IMG/VR virus record: IMGVR_UViG_3300009430_000004
Span: 62,001-126,000 of that record
DNA: 64,000 nt
Direction: 5' to 3' (one strand)
Source of the DNA: a virus
In this document: positions 8,925 through 18,600 of the stretch, piece after piece
Numbering within the stretch: the first letter of the stretch is position 1
How the letters are laid out: each line of letters opens with the position of its first letter
Made by a program: the position numbers and the translations under genes
The notes under the pieces: model-generated
Databases searched by the model: none
What the model was told of the DNA's origin: nothing
Seen by the model: only the letters and a program-made list of their open reading frames with translations

Positions 8925-11561
8925 ATGTCTACTAAACGAGATTATTCGAGTATTTATTCCATAAAAGAGTTTGCAATGACCGAGATAGCACCCAAGTATT
9001 TTGACCTTGATGATGTTAATCAACTCAATATAGGTTTACTTGGTTACACTACAGAACTTGTCGCAAACACAACGGAAGATACTTTTAACTCAGTTTCTAC
9101 ATTTATAAAAGAAATGTTCCCCAATAAGGCAATTATACCTGAGTCTATATACAATTATGCATCTCTATTCCAACTAGATAACCTATTTGCTAATCCGTCA
9201 AATTTATCAGTAATGCTATTCTTGAATGAGGCGGATATTATCAAATTGGGTACTAAGAAAGATAACTATTATGAGTTCGTATTAGACTCAAATCTTGTCA
9301 TAGATATTGAGGGAAAACAATTTATGCCAGATTATGATATCGTCATTAACTGTAAACCATACAAGGGTGATTATATCTTTACGGCTTCATATGATTTAAA
9401 TTACAAGAATTCTCTAAGTGATATAGTTAATCCGTACATCAAGACTAAGAGAATAAAGTATACAAATACCAATTATATTGGTTTATTATTAAAGGTACGA
9501 CAGGTTAATAAATTCCAGCAAACTGAATATATTATAACAAACGACAAGATTAATTTACCAACCTTGTCATTCCAGTTCTTTGACCAATTAGCTAACTTCG
9601 AGGTGTTCTATAAAGCACCTGAAGATAAGACATATACTCAGTTAATTAAGAGGCTTATGAATACGCCTCCTATAAGAACTCCATTCTGCTACTATAAGTT
9701 TAAGAATGAACATCAAATTGAAATAACCTTTACATCAAGAGATAATTACTTCCAACCAAAGTTCAACTCAGAATTGTTAATTCATTATGAGACAACTACA
9801 GGTGTAAAAGGGAACTTCTCTTTCTATAAAGGTAACAATGTTGCTGTTATACCTAAGTCTGATAAATATGCCTATAATAATAACATTGCTCTATTTGCTA
9901 TTGTGCAATCTGAGAGTGTGAATGGAAGGGATAGTTTAGGACTTGACGAGATAAGGAGTATAGTAGTTGAGAAATTCTCTACAGTTAGCTCCTATACAAA
10001 TGAGAACGACCTACAGATGTACTTCTCAAACTTCCGCTATAAATACGGTAATGAGGTACTATTCTTGAAAAGGCGTGACGATGCTTTCGAGCGTCTATTC
10101 TCAGCATTTGCCATTATGAAAGATATGAATAAGGATATTTATCCTACAAATACTCTACATTTGGATATGACTCCATCTCAGTTTGATATAGAATATGAAC
10201 AATCCAACCGATATATTTTAAAGGCTGGACGTTTATTTAGATATAAAGCTGATAGTAGAGATACTTCGGAATTGATTCCTGGTAAGACATTAAAAGATGA
10301 TATAAGTGCATTAACTGACCCATTTGTCTACACGAATCCTTTCCTTATTACAGTAACAAAGAATCCTAGTATTGTTGGGTTCTATCTAAATTCAATCAAC
10401 TATAGATTCCCTCTTGAATATAGCTATGTTAATAGTGACTCATTAGTACAGTTTATCTGTAACAGTGTTAACGTATCTAGAAACTCTTTAATGGGGGAAG
10501 ATACCTATAAGTTGACCATACTCCTAACCCCTACAACTGATTTAGAAACATCATTGGTATCTGAGGATGGGACTGATTTGGGGTTATTGAAAGTAAAAGG
10601 TATGTTAGAAGATTATAGTGCTGCCGAGATGTGTTATGTTGATTTTACATTTAAGGAATATAACGATAAGACCAATATGTATACGTATGAAGCAGATATA
10701 AAAACTGATGACTATATGACAAATAGCCAAAAAATAAGAGCGTATGATATGCACGATATCATAACTGGAGAGAGTGAAATAAAGCTCATTCCAATGGTAG
10801 ACTTAAACCTTAATATATACGCTTTTTATAAATATCCAGACCAGAAACTAACTCATAAGTTTGATTATCTTACAGAGTTGCATGATTACACTCTGACCAA
10901 TATGTATACAACTTATGAGCAAAAGATAAACCTGATGTCTCCTATGAATATAGTGAGAAGTAAGATGAAATACAAAGACCTTGGTAATGACACATATGGT
11001 ATGAATATATCCTTCTTACCATTAATCAAGGCATCTACATTGAAAAATCCTGAAATGTATACTCATTTCATGGAAACACTATTCTTACAGTATACTTACA
11101 TGCAAGGGGCAGTTAATAGTATCACCAATAACTATGGTATAGACTTAAAGTTCTATAATACTTACGGTAAGTCTAAAAACTTCTTAGCAGGTGATGATTT
11201 GAAGCTTCTTGACCGTGTTAACTGTAGTATCAAATTCTTGATAGCTCCTAATATAGGTGCTGAACAAGAAACCCTTAAGAGAGACATACAACTGTTTGTC
11301 AAGAACTATATCGAAGGGGTTAATAATAGAGGTTACAACTCGATTTATATCTCTAATTTAATTCAACAGTTAGAGAATAATTTCCCTGATATTCGATACT
11401 TAAAGTTCTTAAATATTAATAACTATGACTCATCAGTACAGGTTATTGAGAATAAAACTGTTGACCTTAATAGGTTAACCAAGGATGAACGCTTAAACTA
11501 TGTACCAGAGTATTTGACGATTCATGAAAGCGATATCGTTATAGATTTTATACAGAATTAA
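8925..11561 (+). CDS. Large baseplate-type structural protein (baseplate J-like C terminus)
   Basis: An 878-residue protein started by an ATG after AAAGGGGTGATAAA. It is rich in Tyr, Asn and Asp and predicted to be mostly strands, typical of tail proteins. The last 120 residues resemble the C-terminal part of baseplate wedge proteins of the gp6/baseplate J type: a helix (LFVKNYIEGVNN), then an ISNLIQQLENNFPDIRYLKF-like segment, then a final strand with YVPEYLTI. That comparison is by eye and only moderate. Its place between an SH3b tail protein and the tape measure region supports a baseplate role. Confidence 0.6.
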   Translation: MSTKRDYSSIYSIKEFAMTEIAPKYFDLDDVNQLNIGLLGYTTELVANTTEDTFNSVSTFIKEMFPNKAIIPESIYNYASLFQLDNLFANPSNLSVMLFLNEADIIKLGTKKDNYYEFVLDSNLVIDIEGKQFMPDYDIVINCKPYKGDYIFTASYDLNYKNSLSDIVNPYIKTKRIKYTNTNYIGLLLKVRQVNKFQQTEYIITNDKINLPTLSFQFFDQLANFEVFYKAPEDKTYTQLIKRLMNTPPIRTPFCYYKFKNEHQIEITFTSRDNYFQPKFNSELLIHYETTTGVKGNFSFYKGNNVAVIPKSDKYAYNNNIALFAIVQSESVNGRDSLGLDEIRSIVVEKFSTVSSYTNENDLQMYFSNFRYKYGNEVLFLKRRDDAFERLFSAFAIMKDMNKDIYPTNTLHLDMTPSQFDIEYEQSNRYILKAGRLFRYKADSRDTSELIPGKTLKDDISALTDPFVYTNPFLITVTKNPSIVGFYLNSINYRFPLEYSYVNSDSLVQFICNSVNVSRNSLMGEDTYKLTILLTPTTDLETSLVSEDGTDLGLLKVKGMLEDYSAAEMCYVDFTFKEYNDKTNMYTYEADIKTDDYMTNSQKIRAYDMHDIITGESEIKLIPMVDLNLNIYAFYKYPDQKLTHKFDYLTELHDYTLTNMYTTYEQKINLMSPMNIVRSKMKYKDLGNDTYGMNISFLPLIKASTLKNPEMYTHFMETLFLQYTYMQGAVNSITNNYGIDLKFYNTYGKSKNFLAGDDLKLLDRVNCSIKFLIAPNIGAEQETLKRDIQLFVKNYIEGVNNRGYNSIYISNLIQQLENNFPDIRYLKFLNINNYDSSVQVIENKTVDLNRLTKDERLNYVPEYLTIHESDIVIDFIQN

Positions 11562-11573
11562 AACATTATAGTA
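11562..11573 (+). promoter_or_regulatory. AACA-N6-TA late-type promoter element
   Basis: The sequence is AACA-TTATAG-TA, starting at the end of the 8925-11561 gene and ending 33 nt before the ATG at 11606. Confidence 0.5.
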
Positions 11574-11605
11574 ATTAACTTTAGTTATAGAAAGGAGAGA
11601 ATAGC

Positions 11606-12727
11606 ATGAGTGTATTTAAAAACATTGAGACCCGTGTTGAGAAATTCTCTACAGGAATAAAAGATCTCAATAACTATAATAAGATAAGTAACGGTGCGGC
11701 GTCGAAAGAATATCTTAACAAGAAAGCTGTTTTAGAACATTGTGAGGATATCGACGATAAGGCTAAAAAGTCTGAGAAAGATTACAACTATAGACAGAAG
11801 AATCAGGGAATATTCAATAAGCAATTACTTGAATCCCAGCTTCTATTAAAGGTTAATGAGTTAACCACACAAGGTAAGGTAACAGTATTCAAGGAGATTC
11901 TCTTTGAAGTATTTAAGAAGGCTCTTTATCTGGATGAGAGCTTTATTATGGAAAACTATGAAAATGTTAGAGCATTAACAGATTCATATGTTGATAATAA
12001 TAAAGGTATCAAACTACTTGAGTCTGCTACTCAAAGAACAAATTCTCCTCTTTTACGAAATATGCTTACTCTTTGTGAAAACACTGCAAGAAAAGTTGCT
12101 ACAAGAAAGATGCAACAAATCAATGAGTGTAGGAATCCTGAGCAATTGGATGATATCAACTTCGAGATGAACGAAGAAGAAAAAGAAACATTCAATTACG
12201 AAAAGGATAAATTGGGTATTGATGAGCTTGCTAAATTGGTAAAAGATAAGGTATTGACTGTTGTTCAGGACGAAAAGAGTCGTGAAGCTAAGCAGGAAGA
12301 ACTTTATTCTGATATCGAAGGTGAGTTAAAGGAAAACCCTGATGTTACTACTGAGGAAGCTGCTAAAGAAGCTTTAGCGAAAATAGCTATTAAGCAAAAT
12401 CCTATTGAAGAGACAACTTTGTTCAATGCATTACTTAGACATTCATATAAGGAATTGCTTGAAAATGTAGCTATCGCATCTGATGATGGTAATAAAGAGC
12501 AAAAAAGAAAAGAAGAAAATGAAGACCTTGATGACATTGATTATGACATCGAGGATGAAGTTGGTGATGACGATGTTCTAGGTTCAGATGACTTAGATAT
12601 CGACATGGACTTGGTATTAGCTGAAGCTATAACTAAGTACACGCTTATGGAAATGGCATATACTATCAGACTTGAAGAATATTCTATCGAGGCTGTTAGA
12701 AAAGTAACACAATCACTTTTAAAATAA
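11606..12727 (+). CDS. Acidic helical protein, structural region
   Basis: A 373-residue protein with a good AGAAAGGAGAGA site before its ATG. Most of it is predicted helix, with strongly acidic stretches near residues 185-210 and 300-335 (DLDDIDYDIEDEV). No domain is recognised. Acidic helical proteins in structural operons can be scaffolds or assembly chaperones, but nothing here proves that. It has an AACA-N6-TA element 33 nt upstream and ends in a shared bidirectional terminator. Confidence 0.55.
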   Translation: MSVFKNIETRVEKFSTGIKDLNNYNKISNGAASKEYLNKKAVLEHCEDIDDKAKKSEKDYNYRQKNQGIFNKQLLESQLLLKVNELTTQGKVTVFKEILFEVFKKALYLDESFIMENYENVRALTDSYVDNNKGIKLLESATQRTNSPLLRNMLTLCENTARKVATRKMQQINECRNPEQLDDINFEMNEEEKETFNYEKDKLGIDELAKLVKDKVLTVVQDEKSREAKQEELYSDIEGELKENPDVTTEEAAKEALAKIAIKQNPIEETTLFNALLRHSYKELLENVAIASDDGNKEQKRKEENEDLDDIDYDIEDEVGDDDVLGSDDLDIDMDLVLAEAITKYTLMEMAYTIRLEEYSIEAVRKVTQSLLK

Positions 12728-12733
12728 AAAAGT

Positions 12734-12766
12734 AGAGTAGGAATGGTTTATCACCATTCCTACTCT
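12734..12766. terminator. Bidirectional terminator between convergent genes
   Basis: A perfect 13-bp stem (12734-12746 with 12754-12766) and a 7-nt loop, with T-rich sequence after it on the plus strand and A-rich sequence before it. The stop codon of the minus gene at 12760 lies inside the stem. Confidence 0.9.
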
Positions 12767-13098
12767 ATTTTTCTTTTGAGGCGAACTATAAGTTCGTTAT
12801 TATTTTTTATAAATTTAAATAAAAAATTAACATCTATATCAGGACCTATCAGTTCTGATAGTTCATTGGAGATGTCGGCTTTGACATCCTCCATAATCTT
12901 CTTCTTGTCAACTTTAATAGTTAACTCATTTGTTGATATTTTATTTATTGTATATTTATCTTTAATAGATTCATTAAGCTTAGTAATTAACTGTTCGCAG
13001 TTAATTTTGTCTTTTTTCTTTTTTAACTTTTTAAATTGAGATTGGATGTAACTTGTTACACATTCATTTTCGAATAGATTAACAACTGCTGCCATCAT
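12760..13098 (-). CDS. Small lysine-rich protein, 112 residues
   Basis: The start is the ATG at 13098 after GGAGGTGAGA; the longer TTG at 13110 overlaps the ribosome binding site. A second ATG follows immediately. The protein has a basic Lys-rich stretch (QFKKLKKKKDK, about 22-32) and an alternating helix/strand body. No family is recognised. It follows the RusA-like gene by about 50 nt, and its stop lies inside the shared terminator. Confidence 0.5.
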   Translation of the reverse strand: MMAAVVNLFENECVTSYIQSQFKKLKKKKDKINCEQLITKLNESIKDKYTINKISTNELTIKVDKKKIMEDVKADISNELSELIGPDIDVNFLFKFIKNNNELIVRLKRKIE

Positions 13099-13122
13099 TC
13101 TCACCTCCAATTTCCTTTCTAT

Positions 13123-13134
13123 TAGATATTTGTA
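13123..13134 (-). promoter_or_regulatory. Possible variant late-type element (TACA-N6-TA)
   Basis: On the minus strand the sequence is TACA-AATATC-TA, ending 25 nt before the ATG at 13098. The first base departs from the AACW form, so this is tentative. Confidence 0.25.
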
Positions 13135-13151
13135 TATATGCTTGTAAGAAA

Positions 13152-13814
13152 TTACACAATTGAGTCTTTTTCTGTAATTTTATCCAGATTTTCCTGGTAG
13201 TATTTCCATCCCTCAACTTTTTTCTTATTATACTTACAATCAAATTTTTCCATGTATTCTAAATGTATTTCTATTCTTGGTTTAAAAGAATAGAATTTTC
13301 TAACTGCCCCATCCACTATTAGACAATCATCCAATAGAAGATGCTTCTGAATCATATCAGAATATGTCTTTCCAGCATTGTCCCAATCAGGTTTGGGTAT
13401 AGCAACTAATAGTTTAAGCTCAGCTAATATTTTTTCTATCTTACTCATCTGTGCTGGCATCGGCATATATAAATCGCAATAGAATTTACATGGTGTTACT
13501 ATTAAATCATACTCATCATCTGAGTTTTCTATAAAATCTTTAAATATTTGACTGTTGTCACTAGCATTCTTTACATAGAATACTTTCGTTCTACCTGAAT
13601 ATCTTGCACGAGGGGTTGCTTTCGGCAAGAAATAAAATATAAAATCAAGTTCAACCCATCGTGCTCTTTTTAATCTCAGGATAGCTTCTTTAATCTTTTC
13701 AACCTCTTTTACTTTAAGCTTCAACTCCTGAACGATATATACAAATCTATCGTATATATTATTAGGAATTTCACCATATTTCTCTTTATATTCTCGTATC
13801 TCTTTTTTGCTCAT
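13152..13814 (-). CDS. RusA-like Holliday junction resolvase
   Basis: A 220-residue protein. RusA enzymes cut four-way DNA junctions using a cluster of Asp residues. Here residues 141-149 read KPDWDNAGK, giving D143, D145, N146 and K149, followed by LLLDDCLIVDGAVRKFYS with D162/D163, the expected third metal ligand, and a final strand (PRIEIHLEY). The N-terminal 50 residues are an added helical region; standard RusA is about 120 residues. It would resolve replication or recombination intermediates before packaging. It lies 11 nt after an SH3b tail gene, an odd neighbour for a DNA enzyme. Confidence 0.75.
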   Translation of the reverse strand: MSKKEIREYKEKYGEIPNNIYDRFVYIVQELKLKVKEVEKIKEAILRLKRARWVELDFIFYFLPKATPRARYSGRTKVFYVKNASDNSQIFKDFIENSDDEYDLIVTPCKFYCDLYMPMPAQMSKIEKILAELKLLVAIPKPDWDNAGKTYSDMIQKHLLLDDCLIVDGAVRKFYSFKPRIEIHLEYMEKFDCKYNKKKVEGWKYYQENLDKITEKDSIV

Positions 13815-13825
13815 ATCATCAATCC

Positions 13826-15529
13826 TTAAATCTTAAATATTGGTTCTACTTTACCTCTGATGTCCTGTATAAACTGCCTGAAATAGTTTCCAGGTAAATC
13901 TACCATTTGACCGAAGAACACGGCAAACATCGTTTCTAGTTTAAGCATAAAGTTAGGTTTTGTTATGTCAACTCCGCATGTAACTGCAAGAAAATCTATT
14001 AACCCTTGATTCTGGAAGAATAGGTCTGGTTTTGTACTGGATGTCATCATAAGGTTACTGTATAAGTCTTTTACACCAACTGTTATTTTAACCTCAGATG
14101 GTAAACCATCAGCAGTCCAGGAACCATCTCCCCCCTTATCAATATTAATAGAGTCAATTATTCCAAGTTCACATGAGAACCATCCTTTTGAGAATACCTT
14201 TACTAAAAACGGTGAGGCATAACTGTTAGCAGTAGATTGTCTAGGTAATGATAGTGCTAATATATGCATCATTGGTACAAGTATATTCAAATATATACTT
14301 TCTTTATCTCCATATGGAGATACTAGATTAATAGTTACATTGTACGACTTATTATATGCTGAATCACCCCATAATTCTGGGAATATAATATTTGATCCAG
14401 ATAATACAGTAGAGGACATACCCAGAAGCCTTGTAAAGAAGTTCTCTTTTGAGTTTTTAAGCATTTTCTGTGCTATGTCATCCATACCTTTCGCAAAGCT
14501 TTCTCTCATATCATCCAACCCTTTGACCGCAGCAGTGTTAGTTAGGAAGGCAACTTCCTTAATAATTCCTTCTGCACTATCAAACATACCTTCAAGTTTT
14601 GAAGTAGTTGTATTATTATTGGTTGATTCTGAAAACGATGTATTAGGTTCAACGAAAAATTGTGTGTATTGGTATTGACCAAACATCGCTTCATATAAAT
14701 CTGCTGTCATTTCTTTGGGACTGAATACTGAGCTATTCTTTTCATTCTTTTGTTTATAGTCATTTTTATACTTATAATCACCCCAGTCATAATATTTATA
14801 TGCTGTTGTGCCATTAGGTCCAGTTTCGTCAGCTAATCCAATATATATTGCACACATTCTACATAGAATATTTACATATTTAATGAACTCTGCATAGTCT
14901 GGAATAAAATCAAAGTATCTAATATCCTTATTGCCAAGAATCTTATCCAACACTGATTTCGTATCAGAATCGTTCGACTTACTGGTAAAGAATGATGTCA
15001 TTGCTTTTTGCTCCGAATCTGATAAATCTGGTAAATAATTCGGTCTACCAGGTATAAAATAAACTATCGGAGATTCAGCCACTATCGACTCAAGATATTT
15101 ACGTCCTAAATCCATCTCTTCATTTAATCTAAAATCAGTTTGTTTTGTAAATTGAAATGGAGAGCCAAATAGTCTTGTTGAAGCATCTATTCTTTTGTCA
15201 TAACCTTTCTTAGATTGGTCATATAACATCTGAATTACTTTGGAATCAAGTCCTAAACTTGTTCCTGTTGAAGCATCTTCGGGCATAGCAGGGGCGGGAG
15301 TTGGAGCTGGTGCTGGAGGCTTTTGCTCTTCCAGATTCTTTAACACCTTCGTGTAATTCTTAAATATCCATCCTCTACCGTCCTCTAATTTATACCAATC
15401 ACCCGAGACACCATTTACCGTTACAACAGATCCCTTAGGAAGGGCCCCATTAGTTCCATTACTTGTACTCGGTCCTTTTCTTATATTTAACGGGTCACTT
15501 TGTGTAGCAACTTGTACTTCTAATCTCAT
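13826..15529 (-). CDS. SH3b-domain tail protein downstream of the tape measure gene
   Basis: This protein has 567 residues from the ATG at 15529; the GTG at 15538 lies within the AAGGAAGGTGA site. Residues 1-66 are a bacterial SH3 domain (LNIRKGPSTS, then WYKLEDGRGWIF at 45-56), followed by a Pro/Ala linker (70-82) and a 480-residue region with no family I recognise. Genes directly after the tape measure gene often encode tail-tip or hub proteins, often with wall-binding domains, so a distal tail or baseplate hub protein is likely. The SH3 domain shares an identical ten-residue stretch with the 7428-8909 protein. Confidence 0.7.
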   Translation of the reverse strand: MRLEVQVATQSDPLNIRKGPSTSNGTNGALPKGSVVTVNGVSGDWYKLEDGRGWIFKNYTKVLKNLEEQKPPAPAPTPAPAMPEDASTGTSLGLDSKVIQMLYDQSKKGYDKRIDASTRLFGSPFQFTKQTDFRLNEEMDLGRKYLESIVAESPIVYFIPGRPNYLPDLSDSEQKAMTSFFTSKSNDSDTKSVLDKILGNKDIRYFDFIPDYAEFIKYVNILCRMCAIYIGLADETGPNGTTAYKYYDWGDYKYKNDYKQKNEKNSSVFSPKEMTADLYEAMFGQYQYTQFFVEPNTSFSESTNNNTTTSKLEGMFDSAEGIIKEVAFLTNTAAVKGLDDMRESFAKGMDDIAQKMLKNSKENFFTRLLGMSSTVLSGSNIIFPELWGDSAYNKSYNVTINLVSPYGDKESIYLNILVPMMHILALSLPRQSTANSYASPFLVKVFSKGWFSCELGIIDSINIDKGGDGSWTADGLPSEVKITVGVKDLYSNLMMTSSTKPDLFFQNQGLIDFLAVTCGVDITKPNFMLKLETMFAVFFGQMVDLPGNYFRQFIQDIRGKVEPIFKI

Positions 15530-15554
15530 ATTTATCACCTTCCTTAAAAAAATA

Positions 15555-15585
15555 ATAGAGATAAGACACTACATCTTATCTCTAT
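15555..15585 (-). terminator. Terminator after the tape measure gene
   Basis: A 12-bp stem (15585-15574 with 15566-15555 in minus orientation) with a 7-nt loop, followed by a T-rich run. It lies between the tape measure gene and the 13826-15529 gene, so it may cut read-through between them. Confidence 0.85.
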
Positions 15586-15588
15586 GTT
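15577..15588 (-). promoter_or_regulatory. AACA-N6-TA element overlapping a terminator stem
   Basis: On the minus strand the sequence is AACA-TAGAGA-TA, ending 48 nt before the ATG at 15529. It overlaps the rising arm of the terminator, and the spacing is longer than usual, so it is tentative. Confidence 0.3.
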
Positions 15589-15604
15589 TTATTTATATTA
15601 TTTG

Positions 15605-18600
15605 TTAATTAGTTCTTCCTTTAGCTATACCTTTGGCAGTCTGATAATCTCTCTGTTGCTTGTTATTACGTCTATCATTAGCCATACCCATGATTGGGTT
15701 GATATAGTTATTAGTTTGTGGAGGAGCTACTACAATTGTAGAGCCTGCTGGCTTTTCACCATCTTCTCCTTCAATAGAAGTTGTTGTTTGTGATTTAGTA
15801 ATGACATTAACAACACACTCTTTCTTATTAAGCTCTTTAATACCTTCTGATGTAGCTCCAGTATTATTCTCAATGTTTCTAAGGACTTCAATTGCTGTCT
15901 TAAGTAAGTCATCAGATAATCCTGCCTTTTGGATATCACTATTTCCATACATATAAGACCTAACTTCTGGATTTGGATCTTCATAGAAGCTTGGTAATCT
16001 CATACCTTCAGATTTAATTTTACCCTCGCCTGAAAGTGCATTATTTAGAGTATCTGTTATAGACTCAGTTAGGTCACCGAATCCCCCTTTAACATCTTGA
16101 ACTTTTTCTGGTGCTGAAGTTCTTTGGGAGCTAGTAAGCTTAGTGGTAATATCACACATCATATCACCGAACCCACCAAGTATGGTTTCTGGTTCTCTTA
16201 CTATCCTATCTCCAAATCCTCCTTGTTCAGGGTCCCAATCAACAAGAGAATTGAATGAGCTCTTAAGTCTGTTAGAATAAATACTCTTTGGACCCCAATA
16301 ACTCTTAGACATAAACTCATTGTAGAAGTGCTGGAACTCTGCCTTACCAGTTGCACTGGTTGGAGAATATCTTTCTAGGAATGGTTTTACTAAAGCTGGA
16401 CCACTATTTGCTATCTCAGCAAGGAATGCTATTGACCTTGGATCTTTTATCTTGCCTGGTTCAACACCATATTTATATACAGGAGCTAAGTTACGGTTCT
16501 TAACATGGTCTAATAAGAACGAATCTTGAACCTTCTTAGTTACCTGCATATTAGATGCTAGGTATTTCTCAAGTCTGTCCTGTTCAGATTGACTCCAAGG
16601 ACTACTGTCATTCCAATTCTTCGAAGCAAAGTATCTAGCTTCAGGGTTGTCAGGCATCTCTTGTAACATTCTGTCCATGATTGCCTTAGCGTTTCCACCT
16701 CTCCATTGGATTATACCAATAGATGGTGATATTCTTTGTCCAGTTGAAGCATTTACGTCATTTCTTCCGTAAGTATACTTACCACCAGACTCATGTTTAA
16801 CTGTTAACTCGGCTGTCTTCTTAAGTATGGCATCTTGTACATTCTTAGGTATGAAGTCTATATTAAAGTTTCCAACATAACCATCACTTGAACTACTTCC
16901 TGTTAGGAAGCTATCTCCCCATGAAAGTTGTTTATTTTCACCAGAATATAGATTTTCTGAATATAAACTAAATGCTTCACTCATCTTTCCAAACAAGTCG
17001 AGTATAGTAGGATTTTCCATCGTTCCACCTATTGGTGATGATGATGGTGTATATGCTTCTGGATTTCTAGGGTCAGGTAATGAACCTCCAGTGTATCTGA
17101 ATCCCCATCCCTTTCTAGCTTCATCCAATACTGTATTTAAATTGTAAGTTTTTGAATAAGCTGGACCTCTTGGATCATTGATTACTATACCATTAGGACC
17201 ATCATTTGCAACAGCAACAACAAAGTGTCCTGAAGACGTAAATGGTGATTGGTCAGCAGAATGCTTCCTTGTACCAGATAATATGATTGGCACATGTTGG
17301 TCTAGCATTGATTGTAATTGTGAACGCTGGGAACTTGGATTTATTTCTGTTTTTTGTAAGCTGAACATACTTGCCATTTTATCGAAATAACCCCATGATG
17401 TACCAGCACTTGAACTATATCCACCCTTTTGAGCAAGGTCTGCCATTTGAGGTGGCTCATATCTTTTTCCTGTAAGCTGAGTTGCAACCATCGCCATGGA
17501 CGTAGGTCCACATCCTCTAGCCTTTAGTGTTGGGTTTTCGGAACGTGTTCCGAATTGTGGACTATGGTCATATGCATATCTTCCCCATCTATCATCTCCC
17601 TGTGAATAGTATGCGAAGTTGTTTATAGTGTCCGACTCAACACCAAAACCTCCCCCCTCTACTTTAGGGACACGCTTATTAAGGGACTTATTGTACTTAG
17701 TATCAGGTACTGGCACGTTTCCGTAACCGCCTTCACCCCAACCTAATTTATCAAGTTCATCACTGGCTCTTCCAGTAAAGAAATTCTTAACAGAATCAAA
17801 TCCATTTTTAAAGAAGTTTCCTATACCTTTGAAGAAACCACCTATTCTATCGAGACCTTCAGTAAGGTGTTTCTTTATATCTTTCCACTTGTCTGATATG
17901 GTATCTCCGATGTTGCCCCATAATTCTTTTGCACCATCAGCAAGTTTCTTAGCACCTGTAGTAATGGTCTCCTTGGCTTCACCCAATCTATCTTTAACAG
18001 GTTCTGGCATACTATTCCATATATTTCCCGCAGTATCTTTAATGTTAGCAGCGGCTGTTCCAATTAAGGACTTAGCACTCTCCCATTGTTTACCTACTCC
18101 AGATTTTATGGATTCCCAGGTTTCCCCTGCTTCAGCTTTGAATGCTTCTAATTTTTCACCGATAATACCTTTTGCTGTACCCCATGCATCACCGATGTTA
18201 GATTTTATATTACCCCATGTTTCAGAAGTGTTTGCTTTAAATTCTTCGAGCTTTCCTCCAATAGTTTCCTTAGCTGAGCTCCATGCATTTCCGATGTTAG
18301 TCTTTAATGCATCCCAAGTCTCAGAAGCATTTTGTTTGAAAGCTTCCAGTTTCTCTCCAACCACAGTTTTGGCTGAATCCCAAGCACTTCCTATATTGGT
18401 TTTCAATGCTTCCCATTTCTCGGAAGTATATTGTCCTACGGCACTAAGTGCACCACCAATAGTTTCCTTTGCAGAATTCCATTGTTTACCGATACCTTCC
18501 TTAATACCGTTCCATGTTTCACTAGCTTCTTTCTTAAACTCTTCAAGTTTTTCATTTATTTTTTCTTTAGCAGATGTCCATGCTTTCTTAGCAGGTTCAA

